Origin: Bacillota bacterium
Lineage (GTDB): Bacteria > Bacillota > Sulfobacillia > JAJZYS01 > JAJYTV01
DNA length: 64,000 nt
Assembly (NCBI GenBank): GCA_021793645.1
Contig: JAJYSJ010000001.1
Location: 1-64,000 of the forward strand
Direction: 5' to 3'
Shown here: positions 24,717-33,754 of the stretch, one piece after another
Numbering within the stretch: position 1 is the first letter of the stretch
Layout: each line of letters starts with the position of its first letter
The notes under the pieces: model-generated
What the model saw: only the letters and a program-made list of their open reading frames with translations
Databases searched by the model: none
What the model was told of the DNA's origin: nothing
Translations under genes and position numbers: made by a program

Positions 24717-25508
24717 TCAACTCTGTGGTGATGGGTGCTGCGTATCGGCAAAGGGCCCCTGTCCGATCATCGGCAACTGCTCAGGTGCCCGGAAGGCGAG
24801 CACAGCGGAGAAGACGCCTGGCGCCTGTTCGGAGCCGAGCACTTCCACCTGCGCGTCCGGGGTCGTGTAACCAAGCAGCAAAGTGAGGTGCCCGAGTTCC
24901 GACTCCGGCCGGGCCTGAATCCAGAGCGCGCCGTCGATCTCGAAGATCTGTTCCGCGCTGCCGCCGCCCAGGCGGGCGAGCACCTCTTCCCCGAAGCGCC
25001 CTACGGCGGGATTGTCTGTACCGCCGTGCTGGGCCTGCAGATCGCGCGCCAGTGCACCGACGGCGACGGCAACGATGCGGCGGCCGAGTTCCGAGGCGCT
25101 ATGGCGCAGGGCCTGACCGAACTCGTGCAAGAGCGCCGGTGATGCGGTGGGCACACCCAGCAGCAGAGCAGGGATGCCGGTGCGCGGGGAAAGCGCGTGC
25201 AGCGCGGCGGCGGCGCCCGACGAGAGTGGGGCGGCGTCCCGCGTCGCGGGCAGGCCGTAGTCGATGGCCGTCTCATAGAGCAGCGCCGCAAGTTCGTCAT
25301 CCGCGGGCGAGCCGAAGCCGCCCGAGGCGTCGGAAAGGGTTGCAGCCTGCGGCACGGCAAACGCGCGGGGACGCCAGGAAGTGTCGATCAGCACGAGGCT
25401 GGCCGGCTGCGCGTCGCGCACCAAACTGCTGGCGTGGCCGACGGCGGCGGCGAGCGGCGTGTTTGGCCGGAACTCGGATGGGACGAGGATTCCTAGGAGA
25501 TCTTGCAT
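24717..25508 (-). CDS. LigB/class III extradiol dioxygenase-fold protein
   Basis: A 263-residue protein. It starts MQDLLGILVPSEFRPNTPLAAAVGHASS and continues LVLIDTSW, similar in layout to LigB-type extradiol dioxygenase B subunits and the related AmmeMemoRadiSam B proteins. The usual metal-ligand histidine near the N-terminus (PH-type motif after the first strand) is replaced here by VPSEF, so catalytic activity is doubtful. It is divergent from ileS and stands alone on the minus strand. The fold assignment is moderate; function unknown. Confidence 0.55.
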   Translation of the reverse strand: MQDLLGILVPSEFRPNTPLAAAVGHASSLVRDAQPASLVLIDTSWRPRAFAVPQAATLSDASGGFGSPADDELAALLYETAIDYGLPATRDAAPLSSGAAAALHALSPRTGIPALLLGVPTASPALLHEFGQALRHSASELGRRIVAVAVGALARDLQAQHGGTDNPAVGRFGEEVLARLGGGSAEQIFEIDGALWIQARPESELGHLTLLLGYTTPDAQVEVLGSEQAPGVFSAVLAFRAPEQLPMIGQGPFADTQHPSPQS

Positions 25509-25655
25509 CTAGGCCTGCGGTCGGCGGAGCCGACCTTCCTCCTTGTGCATGCGGGATTATAGCATGAGCCTACGCCCCAAGCAGCCTTCGGGGCAAGAGA
25601 ACTCGGCGTGCATTCCGCCTTGCCAGCGCAGGACGCCGCCCGAGCGCTGCCAAAC

Positions 25656-25685
25656 TTGACCTCCCGGTGGCGGAGAGTCTAAGCT
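25656..25685 (+). promoter_or_regulatory. Sigma-A promoter for the ileS T-box transcript
   Basis: TTGACC (25656-25661) and TAAGCT (25680-25685) are separated by 18 bases. Initiation would fall just before the T-box leader. Confidence 0.6.
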
Positions 25686-25689
25686 ATGG

Positions 25690-25930
25690 CGCAACAACGG
25701 GAAACCAATGAGGGAAAGAGTACCGCCGCAGACAACTCCCAAGAGAGCCGGGAAGGGTGGAAACCCGGCGAGTGCAGCGGCGCGAAGATCACTCCCGAGG
25801 GCGCCGGCGATAATCGTAGCCGGCGACGTAGCCCGCACGTGACGCGGCTTGAGCCCGGCGAGTCCGGGGAAGAAAGGTGGTACCGCGGCGGCAGCCCGCC
25901 CTTTTGGGTGGCTGCCGCCGTTGACGTTTT
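25690..25930 (+). ncRNA. T-box leader sensing tRNA-Ile
   Basis: The leader has all main T-box parts: stem I with AGGGAAAGAGTA and AGAGAG..GGTGG elements, the specifier loop GCGAAGATCAC with codon ATC at 25788-25790 (isoleucine), and the T-box sequence GAAAGGTGGTACCGCGG at about 25872-25888. A terminator stem follows (25886-25896 with 25910-25920) with a weak T tract. Uncharged tRNA-Ile should stabilise the antiterminator and allow ileS transcription. Some of this region is open in the ileS frame but is not coding. Confidence 0.93.
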
Positions 25931-25943
25931 GGGAGGCGACGAG

Positions 25944-28661
25944 TTGGACTACCGCGAGACGCTGCACCTGCCGAAGACCGACTTCCCCATGCGGGCGAAC
26001 CTGCCGGAGCGCGAGCCGATCTTCCTGCAGTACTGGGAAGAGGGGGGGCTGTACGAGGCCGGCCTGAAGGAGCACGCGGGCGTAGAGCCCTTCATCCTGC
26101 ACGACGGCCCCCCGTACGCGAACGGCAACATCCACATCGGGACAGCGCTCAACAAGGTGCTGAAGGATACCGTGAGCCGCTACATGACGATGCGGGGCAG
26201 GCCGTCTCCCTACGTGCCCGGTTGGGACACGCATGGACTGCCCATCGAGCGTCTGGCCCTAGAGGAACTGAAGCGCGACCGCCACGGCCTCGACCCCTTG
26301 ACGCTGCGTCGGGTGTGCAAGGACTTCGCCATGCGGCACATCGAGGCGATGACCGGCCAGTTCAAGCGCCTCGGCGTGATCGGGGACTGGGCGCATCCGT
26401 ACATCACGCTGCAGCCGGAATATGAGGCGGCGGAGCTGCGCGTGTTCGGCGAGATGTACGAGCGCGGACTCGTCTACAAGGGCTTCCGCTCGGTGCACTG
26501 GTGCCCGATTGACGAAACGGCGCTGGCCGATGCGGAGATCGAGTACAGGGAGCACACCTCTCCCTCGATCTACGTGCTGTTCCCGGTCGCGGACGCGGGC
26601 GGAAAAAAGGAGCTCGAGGGGGCCGGCGTCGTCATCTGGACGACGACGCCCTGGACGATGCCGGCGAACGAGGCGGTGGCGCTACACCCGGACCTCGAGT
26701 ATGGCGTCTACGAGAGCCCTCAGGGTCCCCTCGTCGTCGCCGTAGCGGCACGCGAGCGCATGGAGAAGATCCTCTCGATCGGAAAGGAGCTCGCGCGGGT
26801 GCCGGCACGCCGCCTCGCGGGGGTCCGCATGCTCCACCCCGTCTTCGACAAGACCGTGCCGATCGTCTTCGGCCAGCACGTCTCGGCCGAGGACGGCACG
26901 GGCGCGGTGCACACGGCGCCCGGACACGGCGAGGAGGACTTCCAGGTCGGGCGGGAGTACGGCCTGCCGGTCACGGTGCCGGTCGACGACCAGGGCAACT
27001 TCAACGAACTGGCGGGTCCCTTCGCCGGCCAGCGCTACGACAAGGCGAACCCTGCGATCATGGAATACCTCAGGGGGCGCGGGCGCCTGCTGCACGCGGG
27101 GGAGATCCGCCATCAGTACCCGCATTGCTGGCGCTGCCACGGACCGGTGCTCTTCCGGGCCACAGAGCAGTGGTTTGGCTCGGTCTCCGCGATCCGCGAC
27201 GATATCCTCGCCGCCATCTCCAAGGTCTCGTGGGTGCCGGAGTGGGGTGAGGTGCGCATGCGCCAGATGACGCAGGACCGCCAGGACTGGTGCATTTCGC
27301 GCCAGCGCGTCTGGGGTGTGCCGATCCCAGCGTTCTACTGCGCGGGCTGCGGCGACGTGCTGGTGACGCGGGAGACCGTGGGGCATGTTGCGGACCTCGT
27401 CGCGGCGAATGGCGCGGACATCTGGTGGGAGCGCTCCGTCGAGGATCTCTTGCCGCCCGGCACGACCTGCGGCAAGTGCGGTGGCACGGAGTTCCGCAAG
27501 GAGACCGACATCCTTGACGTCTGGTTCGACTCGGGATCCTCGCACGCCGCGGTGCTCGCGGGCCGGGACGACCTGCGCTGGCCAGCGGACCTCTACCTCG
27601 AGGGCGCGGACCAGTTTCGCGGCTGGTTCAACTCTTCCCTGACGACTTCTATCGCGGTCAACGGCGAACCGCCCTACCGGCAGGTGCTGGTGCACGGCTT
27701 CGTCGTCGACGGCGAGGGGCGCAAGATGTCGAAGTCTTTGCAAAACGCGGTCTCGCCGGAGGCGGTGCTGAAGCAATACGGCGCGGATGTCCTGCGGCTT
27801 TGGGCGACGAGCGCGGACTACACCGCGGACATCCACCTGACGCCCGAGATCCTGCAGCAGGTGGCGGAGGGCTACCGGAAGATCCGCAACACATGGCGCT
27901 TTTTGCTCGGAAACCTCCAGGATTTCGAACCCACGCGCGACGCGGTGCCGCTCTCGGAGCTCACGGGTCTCGAAGCCTACATGCGCGGCCGGCTCGGAGA
28001 GCTCGTCGCGACCGTGCAGCGCGCCTATCAGAGCTACGGCTATCAGGGCGTCTACTACCACGCGCTCAACTTCTGCGCCGTCGACCTCTCGAGCCTCTAT
28101 CTCGACGTGCGCAAGGACCTCCTCTACTGTGCACGCGCGGACGATCCCGCCCGCCGCGCCGCACAGACCTTGATCTGGCACGCAGCATCGGTGATCGCAC
28201 GCCTCTTTGCGCCGATCCTCCCCTTCACGGCCGAGGAGGTGTGGGAGCACCTGCCTGGCGGCCGCGCCGCGCACTGGTCCGTGCATCTCGCGAGCTTCCC
28301 GGAGGCTGCGGACTTCGCGGTGGATGCACCGACGAGCGCCCGCTACGCCGAATTGCTCGCATTGCGCGATGAGGTGTTGAAGGCCTTGGAAGCGGCCCGC
28401 GCCGAGAAGAGGATTGGCAAGCCGAGCGACGCGCGCCTAAGGCTTACACTGCCGGCGGGTCCGCTGCTCGAGCTTGTCCAAGCCCATGCCGCGGAATTCG
28501 AAGAGCTCTGCATCGTATCAGCGATCGAGGTGGCGGCAGGCGAGCGCGCCGTCTTGGTGGAAGCGGATGCGGCCCCGCGCTGCGAGCGCTGCTGGCTGCA
28601 CCGTGACGATGTGAACGAAAGTGGCCTCTGCGGCCGCTGCCAAGACGTGCTCGCGCGATGA
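25944..28661 (+). CDS. ileS: Isoleucyl-tRNA synthetase
   Basis: A 905-residue class I synthetase. The HIGH motif reads GNIHIGTALN near residue 60 and the KMSKS motif is intact (GRKMSKSLQN) near 595. An editing domain lies between, and the C-terminus has a zinc-binding knuckle (CERCW...CGRC). TTG 25944, 7 bases after GGGAGG, gives the family N-terminus MDYRETLHLPKTDFPMR. The upstream in-frame extension is the T-box. The stop overlaps the DUF5665 gene. Confidence 0.97.
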   Translation: MDYRETLHLPKTDFPMRANLPEREPIFLQYWEEGGLYEAGLKEHAGVEPFILHDGPPYANGNIHIGTALNKVLKDTVSRYMTMRGRPSPYVPGWDTHGLPIERLALEELKRDRHGLDPLTLRRVCKDFAMRHIEAMTGQFKRLGVIGDWAHPYITLQPEYEAAELRVFGEMYERGLVYKGFRSVHWCPIDETALADAEIEYREHTSPSIYVLFPVADAGGKKELEGAGVVIWTTTPWTMPANEAVALHPDLEYGVYESPQGPLVVAVAARERMEKILSIGKELARVPARRLAGVRMLHPVFDKTVPIVFGQHVSAEDGTGAVHTAPGHGEEDFQVGREYGLPVTVPVDDQGNFNELAGPFAGQRYDKANPAIMEYLRGRGRLLHAGEIRHQYPHCWRCHGPVLFRATEQWFGSVSAIRDDILAAISKVSWVPEWGEVRMRQMTQDRQDWCISRQRVWGVPIPAFYCAGCGDVLVTRETVGHVADLVAANGADIWWERSVEDLLPPGTTCGKCGGTEFRKETDILDVWFDSGSSHAAVLAGRDDLRWPADLYLEGADQFRGWFNSSLTTSIAVNGEPPYRQVLVHGFVVDGEGRKMSKSLQNAVSPEAVLKQYGADVLRLWATSADYTADIHLTPEILQQVAEGYRKIRNTWRFLLGNLQDFEPTRDAVPLSELTGLEAYMRGRLGELVATVQRAYQSYGYQGVYYHALNFCAVDLSSLYLDVRKDLLYCARADDPARRAAQTLIWHAASVIARLFAPILPFTAEEVWEHLPGGRAAHWSVHLASFPEAADFAVDAPTSARYAELLALRDEVLKALEAARAEKRIGKPSDARLRLTLPAGPLLELVQAHAAEFEELCIVSAIEVAAGERAVLVEADAAPRCERCWLHRDDVNESGLCGRCQDVLAR

Positions 28662-28963
28662 AGGAGAGCGGCGGGAAGGAGGTCCATCCAGAACTCCTGG
28701 AGCGCATCGCCGCCTACATGGAGTCGGTGAACCTGGGCGCCTACGTGGACCTTTACCGCCGCCCCTGGCGCATGCTCGGGCTGAACTTCATCGCGGGTAT
28801 CGCGCGGGGATTCGGCATGGCGATCGGCTTCGCGGTACTCGGCGCCGTCGTCATTTACACGTTGCGGTCCTCCTTTCTGCACAACCTACCCGTGGTCGGA
28901 AAGATCATCGCCCAGATCGTGCAGATCGTGCAGCACGAGATGTCGGGGCGCATTGGGAGGTAG
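28658..28963 (+). CDS. DUF5665 family membrane protein
   Basis: A 101-residue protein with a charged N-terminal helix and one or two membrane segments at about residues 42-70, rich in glycine (GIARGFGMAIGFAVLGAV). It matches the layout of DUF5665 proteins, which occur in sporulating Firmicutes between ileS and dksA-like genes. The function is unknown. ATG 28658 overlaps the ileS stop. Confidence 0.7.
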   Translation: MKESGGKEVHPELLERIAAYMESVNLGAYVDLYRRPWRMLGLNFIAGIARGFGMAIGFAVLGAVVIYTLRSSFLHNLPVVGKIIAQIVQIVQHEMSGRIGR

Positions 28964-28968
28964 CCGGA

Positions 28969-29613
28969 TTGGAGATCGAGGGACGTCTGCAGGCGCGGCG
29001 GCAGGAACTGGTCGGGCTGATCGACGAATTGCGTGATAGCGGTCTTGGGATGCCGATGACCGAAGCGGTGGGGGAGCTCTCCTCATACGACAACCACTCC
29101 AGCGACCTTGCGGAGGAAACGTTCGAACGGGAGAAAGACCTCGGGCTGCTCGGCAACCTGAAAGCGCAGTTGCAGCGCGTCGACGCCGCCAAGCAGCGTC
29201 TGCGCGAGGGGACCTATGGCATCTGCCAGCGCTGCGGCAAAAAGATCCCGCGCGAACGGCTTGACGCGCTGCCATGGGCCGAGTACTGCCGCGACTGCCA
29301 GGCCGCCGTGGCGCCGGAGGACACGGCGCGTCCGCCGCTCGAGCAGGAGCTTCTGGAGGAGCAGGGAATGTTCCGCCACTCCTTCCGCGACGGCACGGAC
29401 GAGGTCGGCTACGACGGCGAAGACACCTGGCAGGAGCTCGCCATGGTCGGCAACGCCAATTCGCCGCAGGATGTGCCGCCGGCCGTCCGCGTCGACCAGG
29501 CGTACGTCGATTCGGACGAACTCCATGGAGCAGTGGAAGCGATCGAGAATCAGGTCGACGAGGAAGGCGGCTTCCTCGGCGAGGCTGACCAGGAGGTGGA
29601 CCCCGGCAGTTGA
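28969..29613 (+). CDS. TraR/DksA-type zinc-finger protein (YteA-like)
   Basis: A 214-residue protein starting at TTG 28969, 8 bases after GGGAGG. A coiled N-terminal region of about 80 residues precedes a four-cysteine zinc finger (CQRCGKK...CRDC) of the DksA/TraR type. The C-terminal acidic tail is typical of the YteA/YocK branch in Firmicutes. DksA proteins act in the RNA polymerase secondary channel, but the Gram-positive relatives are little studied. It overlaps lspA by four bases. Confidence 0.85.
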   Translation: MEIEGRLQARRQELVGLIDELRDSGLGMPMTEAVGELSSYDNHSSDLAEETFEREKDLGLLGNLKAQLQRVDAAKQRLREGTYGICQRCGKKIPRERLDALPWAEYCRDCQAAVAPEDTARPPLEQELLEEQGMFRHSFRDGTDEVGYDGEDTWQELAMVGNANSPQDVPPAVRVDQAYVDSDELHGAVEAIENQVDEEGGFLGEADQEVDPGS

Positions 29614-30038
29614 TCGCGCTATTCGTCGCCGCCCTGATCCTTGTTCTCGATCGTCTGACCAAGGCTTGGGCGATCGCCCACCTCGCGGTGGGGACGCCGG
29701 TGCCGTTCGTCGGATCGCTCGTGGAGTGGAACCTCATCCGAAACCACGGCGCCGCCTTCGGCATGCTCAGCGGCCAGAGCGTGCTCTTCGTCGCCGTGGC
29801 GATCGCGGCAGTCTTCGGCCTCCTCTACGCACTGCGCAGACGTCCGAAGATCTGGATCCAGATCGGCATCGGCGGCATCCTTGGCGGAGCACTGGGGAAC
29901 CTTTGGGACCGCCTTCTGGGACACGGAGTCGTCGATTTCATCGATGTGCGCCTGTGGAGCTACATTTTCAACGTGGCCGACATCGGAATCACGCTCGGCG
30001 CCATCGTCCTGATCGTGGCCCTATGGCACGAGAGCTGA
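29610..30038 (+). CDS. lspA: Lipoprotein signal peptidase II
   Basis: A 142-residue membrane aspartic protease that removes signal peptides from prolipoproteins. Four membrane helices are visible. The catalytic aspartates sit in GNLWDRLLGHGVVDFID and FNVADIGI. The start is TTG at 29610 after GGAGG. A likely substrate, the lipoprotein at 18547, is in this window. Confidence 0.95.
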   Translation: MIALFVAALILVLDRLTKAWAIAHLAVGTPVPFVGSLVEWNLIRNHGAAFGMLSGQSVLFVAVAIAAVFGLLYALRRRPKIWIQIGIGGILGGALGNLWDRLLGHGVVDFIDVRLWSYIFNVADIGITLGAIVLIVALWHES

Positions 30039-30970
30039 GCGCCAGGGTGCCGGCGGAACTCGCCGGGGAGCGACTGGATGTCACGCTCGCCCGCCTCGCC
30101 GGCATCTCGCGCAGTCAGGCGCAGGCCATGCTGCGCAGCGGCAGCGCCAGCCGCGCGGATGGCAAGAGAGATGCGGCGCTGCGCGTCGCGGAAGGCGACC
30201 TGCTGGTGTGGCTGGAGATCGAGCCGGTACACCTGCACGCACAGCCCGAGGCGCTGCCGCTTGACCTCGTTTACGAGGACGGGGACCTTCTCGTGATCAA
30301 CAAGCGGCGCGGCGTCGTTGTGCATCCGTCGGCCGGCCACGCTACCGGCACCGTGGTGAATGCGGTACTGCACCACGTTGCCGAGATGCCTGGCGACCCG
30401 CAGCGGCCGGGCGTCGTGCACCGCCTCGACCGAGACACCTCGGGCCTGATGGTGATCGCGAAGTCCGAAGCCGCATTCCGCGGCCTGCAGGCGGCGATCG
30501 CGCGGCACGACGTGATGCGGACCTACGATGCGATCGTGCACGGCCTGCCCCGCGATGATGCGGGCACGATCGACCTGCCGCTCGGGCGGGACCCCCGCGC
30601 GCGCAAGCGCATTACTGTCGTCGCCGGCGGCCGCCGCGCGGTTACGCACTTTCGGGTGCGGCGAAGGTTTTCACGGGAGAGTTGGCTGCGCCTGCAGCTC
30701 GAGACGGGCCGCACCCACCAGATCCGCGTCCACCTACGGGCGCGCGGCTGGCCGGTGGTCGGGGATCCGGTGTACGGACCCGACGAGAAGGCGGCAGGAC
30801 AGCTCTTGCATGCGGTGCGCCTCGCCTTTCGACATCCTGTGACGGGCGTGCAGATCTCCCTCTTCGCACCCTGGCCGGATGACATGCGCGATCGGCTGAT
30901 GCGCCTGTGCAAGGGTGCCCAAGTGCCCTACGAGGAGGTGCTCTCCGAGATTGAAAGCGCAGATCATTGA
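30023..30970 (+). CDS. rluD: RluD-family pseudouridine synthase
   Basis: A 315-residue protein with an N-terminal S4 domain ([21 protein letters not shown]) and the RluA-type catalytic domain. The catalytic aspartate is in [10 protein letters not shown] near residue 136. It should isomerise uridines in 23S rRNA helix 69 or similar sites; the precise target is not certain within this family. ATG 30023 overlaps the end of lspA by 16 bases. The lspA-rluD-pyrR order is standard in Bacilli. Confidence 0.92.
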   Translation: MARELSARVPAELAGERLDVTLARLAGISRSQAQAMLRSGSASRADGKRDAALRVAEGDLLVWLEIEPVHLHAQPEALPLDLVYEDGDLLVINKRRGVVVHPSAGHATGTVVNAVLHHVAEMPGDPQRPGVVHRLDRDTSGLMVIAKSEAAFRGLQAAIARHDVMRTYDAIVHGLPRDDAGTIDLPLGRDPRARKRITVVAGGRRAVTHFRVRRRFSRESWLRLQLETGRTHQIRVHLRARGWPVVGDPVYGPDEKAAGQLLHAVRLAFRHPVTGVQISLFAPWPDDMRDRLMRLCKGAQVPYEEVLSEIESADH

Positions 30971-31466
30971 CGCGGACGGAATGCGCCGGGCCCTTTGGCG
31001 CATGGCGCACGAGATCCTCGAGCAGCAGGGCGGAGCGGAGGACCTCGTGCTCGTGGGCATTCCCAGCCGCGGACTGCCGCTCGCTCAGCGCATCGCGCGC
31101 CTGATCGAGCAGATCGAAGGGATCGAGCCGCCCGTGGGACAGGTGGACATCGGCCCGTATCGCGACGACGGCCGCGCGGAGCACCGGCAGGCACTCCCCA
31201 CTGTCGTCGCCGGAAAAAGCGTCGTGCTGTGCGACGACGTGCTGCACACCGGACGCACCGTGCGCGCTGCCCTCGATGCGATCGTCGACTGGGGGCGGCC
31301 GCGGCGCGTGTCGCTTCTGGTGCTCGTCGACCGCGGCCACCGCGAACTGCCGATCAGGCCGGACTTCGTAGGAAAAAACGTGCCAACCGCCCGCGAAGAA
31401 CATGTGTTTGTGCACCTTACCGAGTCGGACGGGGTTGACGAGGTCGTCATCGAGCGCGACAATTGA
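30951..31466 (+). CDS. pyrR: PyrR RNA-binding attenuator and uracil phosphoribosyltransferase
   Basis: A 171-residue type I phosphoribosyltransferase-fold protein. The PRPP loop [18 protein letters not shown] lies near residues 86-103. PyrR binds pyr mRNA when UMP is high and promotes termination; many also have weak UPRTase activity. TTG 30951 ([15 protein letters not shown]) matches the family start and overlaps the rluD end. Its predicted RNA target is just downstream. Confidence 0.95.
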   Translation: MKAQIIDADGMRRALWRMAHEILEQQGGAEDLVLVGIPSRGLPLAQRIARLIEQIEGIEPPVGQVDIGPYRDDGRAEHRQALPTVVAGKSVVLCDDVLHTGRTVRAALDAIVDWGRPRRVSLLVLVDRGHRELPIRPDFVGKNVPTAREEHVFVHLTESDGVDEVVIERDN

Positions 31467-31475
31467 CGAAATAGA

Positions 31476-31577
31476 GCGCGTCCCTTTAACACCGGTCCCG
31501 CGAGGCCGGTAAGGGTGCAAACGGATGTATGTCCACGCCCTTCCCGGCCTGCGGCCGCGGAAGGGCGTTCTTTTTGG
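31476..31577 (+). promoter_or_regulatory. PyrR-dependent transcription attenuator
   Basis: The PyrR-binding hairpin is at about 31486-31515, with the conserved GTCCCGCGAGGCCGG core (consensus GTCCAGAGAGGCTGG) followed by AAGGGTGCA. Downstream CGCCCTTCC (31536-31544) pairs with GGAAGGGCG (31559-31567), followed by TTCTTTTT, an intrinsic terminator. AAGGGTG can alternatively pair with CACGCCCTT as antiterminator. With UMP-PyrR bound the terminator forms and pyrB-E are not transcribed. Confidence 0.92.
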
Positions 31578-31605
31578 AGAAGATCGAAAGACAGGGGGCA
31601 TCACG

Positions 31606-32493
31606 TTGCGCCATCTCCTGGCGATCAGAGACCTTGCGCAGGCGGAGCTGCAGGCACTCGTCGCGCGCGGCCTAGCGCTGCGCGAGGGTGCGACGCCCGC
31701 GAAGGCCCAGGGCGCCATCGCAACGGTCTTCTACGAGGACTCGACGCGAACCAGGCTTTCCTTCCAGCAGGCGGGCGCGCTGCTCGGGCTGCACCATCTC
31801 TCGATCTCTACGGAGGGATCAAGCATTCAAAAGGGCGAGAGCGTCGAGGACACCCTGCGCACCGTGGCTGCCCTGGGAGCCCGCGTCGCAGCAGTCCGCT
31901 CCCCCTGGGGCCTCTCGCTGCAGGCGCTGACGGACTTGCCGATCCAGCTTGTGAATGCTGGCGACGGTTGGGCGCAGCACCCGACGCAGGCGATCGCAGA
32001 CCTGATTGCGGTAAAGCGGGAGTTTGGCGAGATGCAAGGTCGCACGCTGCTCATCGTCGGCGACATCCTGCATAGCCGCGTCGCGCGCTCGAACGCGGAG
32101 GGCTTTCGTGCCCTCGGTGCTCGTGTGCTGCTCGCGGGTCCTCCAACGCTACTGCCGCCCGGGCTCGCACAGGGCCTCGGGGCGGAGGAGGTCCAACTCG
32201 AGGAGGGGCTCAGGCAGGCGGACGTCTGCATGGTTTTGAGACTGCAGCGGGAACGCCAGGAGCGGGGCTACCTGCCGTCGATCGCCGAGTACCGCCGCCT
32301 CTGGGGCCTGACCGCAGCGCGCGCGGCGCTCCTTCACGAGGGCGCCGTGATCCTCCACCCGGGTCCCCAGAACCGCGACGTCGAGATCGACGACGAACTT
32401 GTCGCAGCTCCGCAGAGCCGAATTGCGGAACAGATCACCAGCGGCGTCTATGGACGCGCAGCAGTCCTGGAGGCGATGCTCGATGCGCATTGA
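31606..32493 (+). CDS. pyrB: Aspartate carbamoyltransferase catalytic chain
   Basis: A 295-residue enzyme that joins carbamoyl phosphate and aspartate. The carbamoyl-phosphate motif STRTRLSF and HPTQAIAD are present. TTG 31606 (MRHLLAIRDL) fits the family N-terminus; the ribosome site is weak. The open frame upstream crosses the attenuator and is not coding. No regulatory chain (pyrI) is seen, as usual for Bacilli. It overlaps pyrC. Confidence 0.95.
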   Translation: MRHLLAIRDLAQAELQALVARGLALREGATPAKAQGAIATVFYEDSTRTRLSFQQAGALLGLHHLSISTEGSSIQKGESVEDTLRTVAALGARVAAVRSPWGLSLQALTDLPIQLVNAGDGWAQHPTQAIADLIAVKREFGEMQGRTLLIVGDILHSRVARSNAEGFRALGARVLLAGPPTLLPPGLAQGLGAEEVQLEEGLRQADVCMVLRLQRERQERGYLPSIAEYRRLWGLTAARAALLHEGAVILHPGPQNRDVEIDDELVAAPQSRIAEQITSGVYGRAAVLEAMLDAH

Positions 32494-33754
32494 CGTGCGA
32501 GGCGCACAACTCTACGACCCTGCGATCGGACTCGATCGCACCGCGGACCTGCTGGTCGAGGACGGGGTCATCGCCGGCATCGGTCCCGGGCTGCCGCACG
32601 GTGTCGAGACCGTCGACGGCGACGGACTCCTCTTGATGCCGGGCTTCATCGATATCCACGTGCACCTGCGCGACCCGGGTGAAACGCACAAGGAGGACCT
32701 CGACACAGGGCTTTTGGCCGCTGCGGCGGGCGGGTTCACCGACGTCTGCGCGATGCCGAACACCAAGCCCGCCGTCGACGGGGCGATGGTGCTCAGGGAC
32801 ATCCTCGAACGGGCCAAAGGGCGGGCGGTGCAGGTCCACCAGCTCGCGGCGATTACGCAGGGTCAGGACGGCGAACGGCTGGTCGAGATGGCGACCCTGC
32901 AGGCGATGGGGGCCATCGGGTTTTCGGACGACGGCAGGGGTGTGCGCTCGTCCGCGGTGATGCGGCTCGCCCTGCAGTACGCGCGCCCGCTCGGGGCGGT
33001 GCTGGCGACGCACGCCGAGGATCCAGACCTCTCGCACGGCGGCCTCGTGCACGAGGGGCCGGTCAGCTATCGATTGGGCCTGCCGGGGCAGCCGCGCAGC
33101 GCGGAGACGGCGATGGTCGCGCGCGACCTCGAACTCCTGCGCGAGACGGGCGGGCGACTGCATATCTGCCACATCTCTGCGGCCGAGACGGTGGAACTCG
33201 TGCGGCGGGCCAAGGCGGACGGCCTCCATGTGACCTGCGAAGTGACCCCGCACCACCTGCTGCTCACAGACGAAGACGTCCCGGGCCTCGGGGCGCTCGG
33301 GAAGATGAACCCACCTCTGCGGACTGCAAAGGACCGGGCCGCGCTGCGCGCCGGCCTTGCGGACGGCACGATCGACGCGATCGCGACCGACCACGCGCCG
33401 CATGCTCCTGCCGAGAAGGCCCGCGGCATCTACCATGCGCCCTTCGGGGTCACCGGGCTCGAGACGGCCGTGCCGGCCGTCTACGGAGCGCTCGTTCAGA
33501 CCGGCGAACTCAGCCTCAGCCGATTCGTCGACGCCTTCACCGACGCCGCACGCCGCGTCTACGGGCTGCCCACGCCTCGGATTGCGGTGGGCGAGCGGGC
33601 CCGCCTCACGCTCTTCGACCCCTGCTGCAGCTGGCAGCTCAGCGAAGCCGACCTGCGCTCGAAGAGCAGGAACTCCGCGTTCTTGGGCCGCGCCATGTCC
33701 GGCAGACCATTTGGCATCCTGACGGAAGGGGGCTTCCAGCCGAGCCATGAGTAA
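32483..33754 (+). CDS. pyrC: Dihydroorotase
   Basis: A 423-residue class I dihydroorotase that closes carbamoyl aspartate to dihydroorotate. The zinc-binding HVHLRDPGET is near residue 60 and the late metal motif ATDHAPH near 305. ATG 32483 follows GGAGG by 9 bases and overlaps the pyrB end by 11 bases. Confidence 0.95.
   Translation: MRIDVRGAQLYDPAIGLDRTADLLVEDGVIAGIGPGLPHGVETVDGDGLLLMPGFIDIHVHLRDPGETHKEDLDTGLLAAAAGGFTDVCAMPNTKPAVDGAMVLRDILERAKGRAVQVHQLAAITQGQDGERLVEMATLQAMGAIGFSDDGRGVRSSAVMRLALQYARPLGAVLATHAEDPDLSHGGLVHEGPVSYRLGLPGQPRSAETAMVARDLELLRETGGRLHICHISAAETVELVRRAKADGLHVTCEVTPHHLLLTDEDVPGLGALGKMNPPLRTAKDRAALRAGLADGTIDAIATDHAPHAPAEKARGIYHAPFGVTGLETAVPAVYGALVQTGELSLSRFVDAFTDAARRVYGLPTPRIAVGERARLTLFDPCCSWQLSEADLRSKSRNSAFLGRAMSGRPFGILTEGGFQPSHE

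Noticed and set aside
29216-30022. Upstream open extension of rluD
   Set aside because: It covers the DksA-like gene and lspA in another frame; RluD starts with its S4 domain at 30023.
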